Of a stretch of DNA of 64,000 nt, positions 53,712 through 62,313 are shown piece by piece; within the stretch, counting starts at the first letter, position 1, and the number at the start of each line of letters is the position of its first letter. The translations under genes and the position numbers were made by a program. The notes under the pieces are model-generated. The model made no database searches. It saw only the letters and a list, made by a program, of their open reading frames with translations, and had not been told where the DNA came from. This DNA is from Bacteroidota bacterium (GTDB lineage Bacteria; Bacteroidota; Bacteroidia; B-17B0; Aurantibacillaceae): NCBI GenBank assembly GCA_016711805.1, contig JADJSH010000011.1, positions 105,773 through 169,772 of the forward strand. Reading direction: 5' to 3'.

Positions 53712-54097
53712 ATGCAAAACAAAAAGCCAATGACTTTACAAATTTTATTGATTTTATTAGCTGTTGGTTTAGCAGCTGGATTTTTAAGTGGCATGGTTGG
53801 CATTGGCGGGGGTATCATCATTGTGCCAGTATTAGTTTATTTTCTTGGGTTTACGCAACATCAAGCGCAAGGCACCACCTTATTTATGTTTTTGTTGCCA
53901 ATAGGAATTTTAGGAGTAATGAATTATCACAAACAAGGTTATGTAGATTATAAAACAGGATTAATTATTTGTTCTACGTTTGTTTTTGGAAGTTATTTTG
54001 GAAGTAAATTATCTATTTCTTTAGATCAAAAAACAGTGAAGCAAATTTTGGCGCCATTATTATTTTGTTAGGCGCTAAGATGTTGTTTTGGAAATAG
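53712..54097 (+). CDS. TSUP-family (TauE/SafE) half-size transporter, frameshifted
   Basis: This TSUP-type membrane protein has several spans and the motif LSGMVGIGGGIIIVPVLVYFLG with HQAQGTTLF, as in half-size sulfite-exporter proteins of the phylum. The frame ends early at 54071. Adding one T to the T4 run at 54046-54049 extends it as QIFGAIIILLGAKMLFWK to a stop at 54097, the expected full length of about 128 residues. The start is ATG at 53712, with a GTG one codon before. It is convergent with the DUF2179-type gene. Confidence 0.82.
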
Positions 54098-54098
54098 C

Positions 54099-54674
54099 CT
54101 ACTTCCCTTTTCTAATTGTAAATAATCTGCCCACAGCTGAGGTTTTTCCATCATCAGTAAATACACCGTGTTCAGAGCCTTTCACGTCTTCAATTGAATA
54201 AAACGCGTTAGGTGTTAGCGTGTTAATTATATCAATAACTTCTGCTTTATCGGTTCGTTTCACAATCGTAAAAATCAATTTTACTGGCCCCATGGCTCCT
54301 TGACCATCAACAATAGTGATGCCTTGATGTCTTATTTTTAAAGCTTCGGTTAAAGGTGTAATGTCTTCATTACTGATAATCCGTATAATTTGTGTGCCAA
54401 TTGCTAGGCGTTCTTCTATATACATTCCTAAATAAGTGCCTGCACTAAAACCAGCTGCCCAAGCTATAAAACAAGCTACGTTATCTAAATGACTAAACAC
54501 CTGCCTCATGGCTACTAGCCAAATTAAGACTTCAAAAAAACCGAGAATTGGTACTATTTTTTTAAACCCTTTAGAAATGAAAATATGACGCAGCGTGGCC
54601 ATGGTCACATCACCTAAGCGTGATATGAAAATAAGAATGGGTAATATAATCCAGCTGAAATAATCGAATTCCAT
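54099..54674 (-). CDS. DUF2179/UPF0316-family membrane protein
   Basis: This 191-residue protein has about three N-terminal membrane spans (WIILPILIFISRLGDVTMATLR, IVPILGFFEVLIWLVAM, FIAWAAGFSAGTYLGMYIEER) followed by a cytoplasmic C-terminal domain of the DUF2179 type (GITIVDGQGAMGPVKLIFTIV, VKGSEHGVF). The family is widespread but its function is unknown. Confidence 0.85.
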   Translation of the reverse strand: MEFDYFSWIILPILIFISRLGDVTMATLRHIFISKGFKKIVPILGFFEVLIWLVAMRQVFSHLDNVACFIAWAAGFSAGTYLGMYIEERLAIGTQIIRIISNEDITPLTEALKIRHQGITIVDGQGAMGPVKLIFTIVKRTDKAEVIDIINTLTPNAFYSIEDVKGSEHGVFTDDGKTSAVGRLFTIRKGK

Positions 54675-54824
54675 GATGCGCGTTTAATTACCTATAAAAG
54701 TACTTGTACTTTATTGATGTAAAATGCGTTATGCGTTTAATTATTAATAATCTGTTGTTTAAACAATAGCATTATTTGGCTAAAATTAACAAGCAATAAA
54801 GTGGAAATTTAGCTTATCGAAAAT

Positions 54825-57434
54825 TTGCAAGAACATACAGAATTAGAGATCCCAAAAAAGAAGAAAAGTATTTGGCGGTTTTTAAAACGTTTAATTTTAA
54901 CGTTGGTGATTTCTGTTGCTTCAATTGTTGGTATTAGTGTGTCGTTAGTATTTATTTATGAGGAGGAAGTCGTTAACTTAATTATTAAGGAACTTAACAA
55001 GCATTTAAAAACAGAAATTAGAATCGATCCAAAAAACATTGATTTAACCATTATTAAATCCTTTCCTAATTGTGCTATTGAATTTAAAGAGTTAACGGCC
55101 ATGGATGCCGAAGGTTTTAAAACAAGCGATACCTTATTACAGGCTAAAAGTTTGTCTCTGGCATTTAACATCAAAGATTTATTTAATAAAAATTATACTA
55201 TTAAAAAAATATCACTCAAAGATGCACACTGTCATTTAAAAGTAGATAAAAAAGGGAATGCCAATTATTTGGTTTGGAAATCAGACACAACAAGTACTGA
55301 AAACACAAGTTTAAAATTTGCTTTAGAAAACATCAGTTTATCAAATATTGAATTAACCTATAAAAACAATAAGCATAAAATCAAATTAAACACTTCCATT
55401 AAAGAACTTCATTTTAAAGGGAAATTCAATGACGATCAATACACACTGATATCTGATGGAAATGCATACGTTGATTTGTTTCAGGTTGAGAATGTGAAGT
55501 ATTTAAATAATAAAAAATTAAAATTTGATATTGTGTTTGACGTCAATGGTTCAAACTATGCCATTCAAAAATCGGAAACCTCTGTCAATGAAACGCAAAT
55601 TGTGAGCAATGGTGCTTTTGTTATTAAAGATAGTTTACTATCGTTAGATGTTAATTTTAATGGAAAGAACTTAGATATTTCAACAACCTTGTCTTTGCTA
55701 CCAGAAAAGTTTCAGAATCAAATTCATGATTATGAAAGTGATGGTGAGTTTTACGCGTCAGGCGAATGTCATTACAAAAACGGAACTCCGATTATTATTA
55801 AATCAGATTTTGGAATTAAAAAAGCAACCATCACTTATAAAGAAAAAAATACCACTTTAAATAATGTAAACTTAATTGGTAACATTATTTTGAATGAAAA
55901 TAGAAGTACGTTAACTCTTAAAAATATTTCAGCGAATTTAAATAATAACACTTTTACAGGAGATATGGAGTTAACCAACTTTAAAGATCCTTATTTGAAA
56001 TTAAAGTTAGCTGCAAATACCAAACTTGAAGAGTTGATTGCATTTTATCCAATAGATACTTTAGAGAATTTAAGCGGAGCGATAAATGTAAATGCAGAGA
56101 TTGAAGGCTTGATTAGTGAAATGAAATCTAATGCCTACAGTCCAAGTATTAAAGCTAATGGTAATGCCGTAATTACTGATTTAAAAGCAACGTTTAAACA
56201 AACAGATAAAGTCATTAATATTCCTGAAGGTAAATTGGAATTAAATAATAGGCATTTAAATGTTTACAATTTAAAATTAATTAAAGGTAACTCTGATGTG
56301 ATGCTAGTGGGAGAATTACCTAATTTTTTAAGCTACCTTTTTGACTCTAAAGAGCCATTAACAATTGTAGCACAAGTAACTAGCGATAAAATTGAATTGG
56401 AAGACTTTTTGTTTGGTGCTGGAAAATCGAGCGAAACATCTTCCATTAATATTCTTGCTAATTTAGATTTTAATATTTCAGTAAATGTTCAACATTTGAC
56501 TTTTTCAAAATTTGTAGCGGATAACATCAAAGGGAATATGTTATTGAAGAATCAAAAAATTGCTTTAAAAGATTTAAGTTTAAAAGTAACAGATGGAGAA
56601 GTAAAATTAAATGCTTTTGCTGATGCTAGTGGGGAAAACATTAAAGTATCTGGAGATTGTGAATTGAATAAATTGAACGTTCAAAAATTATTTAAACAAT
56701 TAAATAATTTCGGACAATCCACCATTCAAGATGCAAATCTAAAAGGCTATGTAACTACGAGTATTGATTTTACAGGTTCCTGGGATAAGAAGTTGAATGT
56801 GGATTTAGGAAGCATTAATGTCACGAGTAGTATCTTAATTGAACGAGGCGAGTTAATTGGATTTAAGCCTTTAGAAAGTTTAGCGAAATACATTGATGTG
56901 AATGAATTGAAACACATCAAATTTTCTACTATGCAAAGTGCTGTAGAGATTAGAAATAAAGTCATTACGATTCCGAAAACCTCTATAAAATCTAACGCCA
57001 TTAATTTAGAGCTTTGGGGTAAACATGGTTTTGATAATATCATTGATTATCACATTCAATTATTATTGAGTGAAATTTTGGCAAAAAAACCAAGAGCTAA
57101 CAAAGATTTTGACGAAGAATTATCCTTAGTTGAAAACGATCCTGAAAACAGACGTTCCGTATTTATATTAATGACAGGCCCAATTGATAATCCTATCATT
57201 AAATATGATAGAAAGGGCGCAAAAGATAAAATCAAGCAAGATATTAAACAAGAAAAGCAAAATTTAAAACAACTTCTAAAAGAAGAATTTGGCTTCTTTA
57301 AAAAAGATAGTATCAAAGTAAAAGAAACACAGAAAGCCAACCAAAATTTCCAAATACAAGTTGGCGAAGAAAAGCCTAAAGCCAACAAGCCTCTTCAACC
57401 TAAAAAGAAAGAAGAAGACGAAGATGATTTTTAG
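54825..57434 (+). CDS. AsmA-family protein
   Basis: This 869-residue protein has an N-terminal membrane anchor (FLKRLILTLVISVASIVGISVSLVFIY), then a long periplasmic stretch of beta strands, as in AsmA and related lipid-transfer proteins that bridge the envelope. The family signature FNIKDLFNKNYTIKKISL and the C-terminal IDNPIIKYDRKGAKDKIKQDI are visible. The reading frame has no ATG upstream of residue 90, so a TTG at 54825 (LQEHTELEIPKKK) is the likely start. The C-terminus is very basic (KPLQPKKKEEDEDDF). Confidence 0.87.
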   Translation: MQEHTELEIPKKKKSIWRFLKRLILTLVISVASIVGISVSLVFIYEEEVVNLIIKELNKHLKTEIRIDPKNIDLTIIKSFPNCAIEFKELTAMDAEGFKTSDTLLQAKSLSLAFNIKDLFNKNYTIKKISLKDAHCHLKVDKKGNANYLVWKSDTTSTENTSLKFALENISLSNIELTYKNNKHKIKLNTSIKELHFKGKFNDDQYTLISDGNAYVDLFQVENVKYLNNKKLKFDIVFDVNGSNYAIQKSETSVNETQIVSNGAFVIKDSLLSLDVNFNGKNLDISTTLSLLPEKFQNQIHDYESDGEFYASGECHYKNGTPIIIKSDFGIKKATITYKEKNTTLNNVNLIGNIILNENRSTLTLKNISANLNNNTFTGDMELTNFKDPYLKLKLAANTKLEELIAFYPIDTLENLSGAINVNAEIEGLISEMKSNAYSPSIKANGNAVITDLKATFKQTDKVINIPEGKLELNNRHLNVYNLKLIKGNSDVMLVGELPNFLSYLFDSKEPLTIVAQVTSDKIELEDFLFGAGKSSETSSINILANLDFNISVNVQHLTFSKFVADNIKGNMLLKNQKIALKDLSLKVTDGEVKLNAFADASGENIKVSGDCELNKLNVQKLFKQLNNFGQSTIQDANLKGYVTTSIDFTGSWDKKLNVDLGSINVTSSILIERGELIGFKPLESLAKYIDVNELKHIKFSTMQSAVEIRNKVITIPKTSIKSNAINLELWGKHGFDNIIDYHIQLLLSEILAKKPRANKDFDEELSLVENDPENRRSVFILMTGPIDNPIIKYDRKGAKDKIKQDIKQEKQNLKQLLKEEFGFFKKDSIKVKETQKANQNFQIQVGEEKPKANKPLQPKKKEEDEDDF

Positions 57435-57439
57435 TGCTG

Positions 57440-57470
57440 CGTCATTGCTAGCATAGCGAAGCAATCTCAT
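57440..57470. repeat. REP-like dispersed repeat, copy 2 (single arm)
   Basis: CGTCATTGCTAGCATAGCGA (then AGCAATCTCAT) is one arm of the element seen at 3021-3111 and 62228-62310. It lies just after the AsmA-like gene. Confidence 0.7.
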
Positions 57471-57546
57471 ATTTAGATTTGTCTCCATAAATAATTATCT
57501 AATTATTCCATTTTTTCACTACATTTAATTACTAAAACAACAACAC

Positions 57547-58488
57547 ATGCACAATTATGCACTAGCAATACACGGAGGAGCAGGTACTATTTTAAAAAGT
57601 ACCATGACTCCCGAAAAAGAATTAGCTTACAAAAACGGTTTACAAGATGCTATTGAGGCTGGTGAAAGTATTTTAAAAAGTGGAGGCTCTGCATTTGATG
57701 CTGTTGAGACTGCAATTATTAAATTGGAGAACAACCCTCTGTTTAATGCGGGCAAGGGGGCAGTGTTCACTAATAATGGCACACATGAAATGGATGCTTC
57801 TATCATGAATGGAAAAGATTTAATGGCAGGAGCTGTTGCAGGAGTGCAAGGAGTTAAAAACCCTATTGCTTTAGCTCGCGCGGTTATGGAGCAATCAGAA
57901 CATGTCTTGTTAACGGGAAATGGCGCCATGGAATTTGCAAAAAAAGTGAATGCTCAATTTGAGAATGAAGATTACTTTTTTGTGCAGTTGCGCTATGATC
58001 AATTGCAACAAGCCAAACAATCTAACAGTATGATTTTAGATCATACAGAAGATAAAATCGAACATGGTGAAAAGAAATTTGGAACAGTTGGTTGTGTAGC
58101 ATTGGATTTGCAGGGTAATTTGGCAGCCGGCACATCAACTGGAGGCATGACCAACAAAAAATTTGGAAGAGTAGGTGATAGCTCCATTATTGGAGCGGGT
58201 ACTTATGCTAATAATAATACCTGTGCAATTTCTTGTACGGGACATGGCGAATTATTTATTCGTTCGGTTGTAGCTTATGATATTTCTTGTTTAATGGAAT
58301 ACAAAAATTTATCATTGAAAGAAGCTTGCAACATTGTAGTGATGGATAAGTTGGTGAAGATCGGTGGTGAAGGCGGTTTAATTGCTTTAGATGCCAAGGG
58401 AAACATTGTGTTGCCTTTTAATTCAGATGGTATGTACCGTGCAAGTAAAAAACAAAACGAGGATATATTTATTGGGATTTATAAATAG
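57547..58488 (+). CDS. Isoaspartyl peptidase / L-asparaginase (Ntn-type)
   Basis: This 313-residue protein begins with YALAIHGGAGTI, the start of the mature alpha subunit. Autocleavage should occur before the nucleophile Thr in KKFGTVGCVALD at about residue 180, giving two subunits; GGMTNKKFGRVGDSSIIGAG follows. The enzyme cleaves isoaspartyl dipeptides. Beta-Asp-Arg is the product of cyanophycin degradation, and cyanophycinase is the next gene (convergent), so it probably completes that pathway. Confidence 0.92.
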   Translation: MHNYALAIHGGAGTILKSTMTPEKELAYKNGLQDAIEAGESILKSGGSAFDAVETAIIKLENNPLFNAGKGAVFTNNGTHEMDASIMNGKDLMAGAVAGVQGVKNPIALARAVMEQSEHVLLTGNGAMEFAKKVNAQFENEDYFFVQLRYDQLQQAKQSNSMILDHTEDKIEHGEKKFGTVGCVALDLQGNLAAGTSTGGMTNKKFGRVGDSSIIGAGTYANNNTCAISCTGHGELFIRSVVAYDISCLMEYKNLSLKEACNIVVMDKLVKIGGEGGLIALDAKGNIVLPFNSDGMYRASKKQNEDIFIGIYK

Positions 58489-58511
58489 ATAGCAGAATAC
58501 AATAAGTCATT

Positions 58512-58546
58512 AAAAAAGCGACAATCATTTCTTATGTCGCTTTTTT
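58512..58546. terminator. Hairpin between convergent isoaspartyl peptidase and cyanophycinase
   Basis: AAAAAAGCGACA and TGTCGCTTTTTT form a 12-bp stem with an 11-base loop, flanked by A- and T-runs, so it can end transcription from both sides. Confidence 0.88.
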
Positions 58547-58574
58547 GTTTTATAATTTTTTGGTTTGTGATTTT

Positions 58575-59447
58575 CTAAATAGCAAAATCAGTTGGTTTTT
58601 GAATCGTTAATTTTTTGTTTTTCAAATCATAATGATCTCCTAATGCCATCACGTGAACTATTAAGTTGTCAATCGATACAGGCGCTCCCATTTCTACATC
58701 GCTCATACTTGTGTGACGCATGTGTGTTGCATCTACTAACATAATTAAACCAGAACCAACAGCTTCCATATTGTTGCCGTTAGTGATTAATAAACCTGCG
58801 TCTTCACCTAAACCAACTCCTAAATTAATAGGGTTGCTGGCACATGCATATAATAAACGACCAATACGTCCACGTTGTACAAAGTGTGTGTCAATAATTA
58901 CGTTATTAATAAAACCTAAACCGCCTGTAATTTTTACTTCACCTTTATGCAAGGCTTCGCTGCTACTACCTTGGTAAATCATATTGTTTGAACTTGCAGC
59001 TGCTCCTGCCGAAGTCCCTGAAATTAAAAAATCTTCGTTCTCGTATTTATCAAGTAATAAATGATGAAATGCAGTACCTCCAAAAATAGCTGTTAAACGT
59101 AATTGATCGCCACCTGTAAACATAACCACATTGGCGTTTCGTAAGCGCTCTAAATATTCTTCAGAGTTTGCTTCTTCACGAGTTTTAATATTTAAAACAC
59201 CAACATTTGAAACTTGTAATTGAGCAAATGCTTTAACATATTCTTCACCAACCTCTTCAGGAATACTTGAAGCTGTAGTGATAATCTCAATACGTGATTC
59301 GCTATTTTTAACGGATTCTGTAGTGATACGTTTTAAAATTCCTTTTTCAAAAAACTTTAAACTTCTCTTTAAGTCGGTTTCACTTTCCGAAAAACTACCT
59401 CTATCTACTGAGCCACCAATGATGACTAATTTCCCTTTTGGATTCAT
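58575..59447 (-). CDS. cphB: Cyanophycinase
   Basis: Cyanophycinase is a peptidase S51 enzyme that releases beta-Asp-Arg dipeptides from cyanophycin. The nucleophile Ser is in ISGTSAGAAASSNNMI near residue 143, and the flanking MFTGGDQLRLT, GLGFINNVIIDTHF and the His-containing region fit the family. At 290 residues it is of normal length with no signal peptide, so it acts on intracellular granules. It is divergent from cphA and convergent with the isoaspartyl peptidase. Confidence 0.94.
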   Translation of the reverse strand: MNPKGKLVIIGGSVDRGSFSESETDLKRSLKFFEKGILKRITTESVKNSESRIEIITTASSIPEEVGEEYVKAFAQLQVSNVGVLNIKTREEANSEEYLERLRNANVVMFTGGDQLRLTAIFGGTAFHHLLLDKYENEDFLISGTSAGAAASSNNMIYQGSSSEALHKGEVKITGGLGFINNVIIDTHFVQRGRIGRLLYACASNPINLGVGLGEDAGLLITNGNNMEAVGSGLIMLVDATHMRHTSMSDVEMGAPVSIDNLIVHVMALGDHYDLKNKKLTIQKPTDFAI

Positions 59448-59602
59448 AAACTATATTTATGTAAAACTATTGTAAAAAGAGCGATAATTAATTGAATTTC
59501 AGGATTGTTTATACCATTATTTTGAACAATAAATAGTTTATATAAAAAACTAGGCTTATATTAGTCAAAAGACATTATTATTCACAATTAATTGTACTAT
59601 AT

Positions 59603-62221
59603 ATGAAGATTATCGAAACTAAAGTCATGCGTGGACCAAACTATTGGTCAATCAAAAGAAAAAAATTAATTGTGATGAAGTTGGATTTGGAAGAATTAGA
59701 AGAGCTTCCAACAAATAAAATTGACGGCTTCGGTGCTCGCCTTGAAGCCTTAATGCCAAGTTTAATGCAACACCGTTGTTCGGAAGGAAAAGAAGGTGGC
59801 TTATTTTCTCGTATTAAAGAAGGTACTTGGATGGGACATGTGATTGAACATATTGCTTTAGAATTGCAAACTTTAGCAGGCATGGAATGCGGTTACGGAA
59901 GAACAAGAGGCACAGGTGCTAAAGGAGTTTATAATGTGGTCTTTAATTATATGGAAGAGGCTGTTGGTTTGTACGCTGCAAAAACAGCTGTTAAAATTGC
60001 GGAACATTTAATTAAAGGAGAAGAGTATGATATAGATTCAGAAATTCGTCACATGCGTGAGTTACGCGAAAGCGTGCGCTTTGGACCAAGCACTGGTTCT
60101 ATTGTAGATGAAGCTATTGCAAGAGATATCCCTTTTATTCGAATTAATTCCGAATCATTAGTTCAATTAGGTTATGGAAAAAATCAAGTGCGTTTTAGAG
60201 CAACCATGACCGATAGAACAAGTTCTATCGCCGTTGATTTAGCAAGCAATAAGGATGAAACCAAGCGTATGTTAAAAGACGCAGCGATTCCTGTAGCGAA
60301 AGGTGTTTGTATTTCAAATCCAGATGATTTAGAAGATGCGGTGAAGAGTGTTGGTTTTCCTTTAGTGTTTAAACCCTTAGATGGTAATCACGGCAAAGGC
60401 GCTTCTATTAATGTAAAAACTATGGAAGAGGCTGTAGAAGCTTTTGCTCATGCTAAAAAATATTCTCGTAAAATTATTATTGAAAAATTTATTACTGGAT
60501 ATGATTTTAGAGTACTAGTCATCAATAATCGTTTCATCGCTGCCGCTTTACGCGAGCCAGCTCACGTGATTGGCGATGGTAAATCAACCATACAGCAATT
60601 AATTGATAAAGAAAATTTAGATCCTCGTCGTGGTTACGGACATGAAAACGTGTTAACCGAAATTTCTGTTGATAGAGAAACTCTAGAGCAATTAGCAAAG
60701 AAAGAATATAATTTAGAAACCGTTTTAAAGAAAGACGAGCATTGCTATTTAAAAGGCACTGCTAATTTAAGCACTGGAGGTACTTCTACAGATATTACAG
60801 ATATTGTTCATCCACATAATATTTTTATTTGCGAACGTATTTCTCGTGTCATTGGTTTAGATATTTGTGGTATTGATATCATGGCTTCTAATTTAAGTGA
60901 GCCATTAGAAGTAACAGGTGGTGTTGTTTTAGAAGTAAATGCTGCTCCAGGTTTCCGCATGCATTTAGCGCCAGCAAAAGGCTTGCCTCGTAATGTGGCA
61001 GCACCAGTAATCGATATGTTATACCCAACTGGTAAATCATGTCGTATTCCTATTATTGCGATTACTGGTACCAATGGAAAAACTACCACAACTCGTTTAA
61101 TTTCTCATATCGTTAAAAATAATGGATTTAAAGTTGGATTTACAACGAGTGATGGTATTTACGTTGGTAACTCGATGTTAACCAAAGGCGATACAACAGG
61201 GCCAGTAAGTGCGGAGTTTATTTTAAAAGATCCTACTGTTGAGTTTGCTGTTTTAGAAACAGCTCGTGGTGGTATTTTACGTTCTGGGTTAGGTTTCAGT
61301 AGGTGTGATGTAGCGGTTGTTACAAATATTCAAGAAGATCACATGGGACTTTCGGATATTAATACCTTGAAAGACATGGCACGTGTAAAAGGCGTTGTAG
61401 CAGAAAGTGTAAAGCGTGATGGTTATGTGGTGTTAAATGCGGACAACGAATATTGCGCGGGAATTTCAAAAGAAGTGAGCTGTAATGTAGCATACTTTAG
61501 TATGAACGAAAATAATCCTGTTATTTTAGAACATTGTAAAAAAGGCGGTATTGCTGCTATTTACGAAAACGGATTCATCACCATTAAAAAAGGAGATTGG
61601 AAATTCAGAGTTCAAAAAGTGGTTAATGTGCCTTTAACTTTTGGCGGACGAGTGTCTTTTATGATTCAAAATGTATTGGCAGCGACTTTAGCTACTTACG
61701 TATATGGTTTTGCTACCGAAGATATTGCCACAAGTTTAGAAACCTTTATTCCGTCGGCAGCGCAAACGCCAGGTCGTATGAATATTTTTGATTTCAAAGA
61801 ATATAAAGTGATGATTGACTTTGCGCATAACGCTGATGGCTTTAGAGGTATTAAAGAATTTTTATCAACTATTGAGTCTACTTCTAAAATAGGCATCATT
61901 ACAGGCACTGGCGACAGACGTGATGATGATATTAGAGATATGGGACGAATTTCAGCGGAGATGTTTGATCATATTATTATTCGTCAGGATAAATTTTTAC
62001 GTGGACGACAAGCAGAAGAAATTGTAAAATTATTAGTAGAAGGAATTCAGCAAGTAAGTCCAATGACTTCCTACGAATACGTACCTAAAGAAATTGAAGC
62101 TTTAAATCATGCATTCAGTATTGCAAAACCAGGTTCATTCATAGTCGCTTTAAGCGACGTGATTGATAATGCCATTGAAGTGGTGCATTCTTATTTAGAT
62201 AAAGAAAGAGAAGGGAAATAG
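59603..62221 (+). CDS. cphA: Cyanophycin synthetase
   Basis: CphA polymerises aspartate and arginine into cyanophycin without a ribosome. This 872-residue protein has the N-terminal domain (KIIETKVMRGPNYWS), the ATP-grasp domain (about 215-480, with PLVFKPLDGNHGKGASINV and VLEVNAAPGFRMHLAP) that adds Asp, and the Mur-ligase-like domain with the P-loop ITGTNGKTTTTRLI near residue 490 that adds Arg. Both active modules look intact, so it is the CphA1 type. Cyanophycinase is divergent just upstream. A palindromic repeat follows the stop. Confidence 0.96.
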   Translation: MKIIETKVMRGPNYWSIKRKKLIVMKLDLEELEELPTNKIDGFGARLEALMPSLMQHRCSEGKEGGLFSRIKEGTWMGHVIEHIALELQTLAGMECGYGRTRGTGAKGVYNVVFNYMEEAVGLYAAKTAVKIAEHLIKGEEYDIDSEIRHMRELRESVRFGPSTGSIVDEAIARDIPFIRINSESLVQLGYGKNQVRFRATMTDRTSSIAVDLASNKDETKRMLKDAAIPVAKGVCISNPDDLEDAVKSVGFPLVFKPLDGNHGKGASINVKTMEEAVEAFAHAKKYSRKIIIEKFITGYDFRVLVINNRFIAAALREPAHVIGDGKSTIQQLIDKENLDPRRGYGHENVLTEISVDRETLEQLAKKEYNLETVLKKDEHCYLKGTANLSTGGTSTDITDIVHPHNIFICERISRVIGLDICGIDIMASNLSEPLEVTGGVVLEVNAAPGFRMHLAPAKGLPRNVAAPVIDMLYPTGKSCRIPIIAITGTNGKTTTTRLISHIVKNNGFKVGFTTSDGIYVGNSMLTKGDTTGPVSAEFILKDPTVEFAVLETARGGILRSGLGFSRCDVAVVTNIQEDHMGLSDINTLKDMARVKGVVAESVKRDGYVVLNADNEYCAGISKEVSCNVAYFSMNENNPVILEHCKKGGIAAIYENGFITIKKGDWKFRVQKVVNVPLTFGGRVSFMIQNVLAATLATYVYGFATEDIATSLETFIPSAAQTPGRMNIFDFKEYKVMIDFAHNADGFRGIKEFLSTIESTSKIGIITGTGDRRDDDIRDMGRISAEMFDHIIIRQDKFLRGRQAEEIVKLLVEGIQQVSPMTSYEYVPKEIEALNHAFSIAKPGSFIVALSDVIDNAIEVVHSYLDKEREGK

Positions 62222-62227
62222 TTTGTT

Positions 62228-62310
62228 CGTCATTACGAAGGCGAAGCGAAGTAACTCATCATAATAATAAACTATATATGAGATTGCTTCGTCATCCTCT
62301 CGCAATGACG
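62228..62310. repeat. REP-like palindromic dispersed repeat, copy 3
   Basis: The arm at 62228-62259 (CGTCATTACGAAGGCGAAGC...) is inversely repeated at 62278-62310 (GAGATTGCTTCGTC... CGCAATGACG). It fills the gap between convergent cphA and the oligoendopeptidase. Confidence 0.8.
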
Positions 62311-62313
62311 ATA

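Noticed and set aside
53621..53821. Minus-strand Pro-rich frame across the barrel/TSUP junction
   Set aside because: It is antisense to two clear genes and its composition reflects the Gly-rich TSUP motif.
59641..59883. Minus-strand frame within cphA
   Set aside because: It lies wholly inside a conserved synthetase domain on the other strand.
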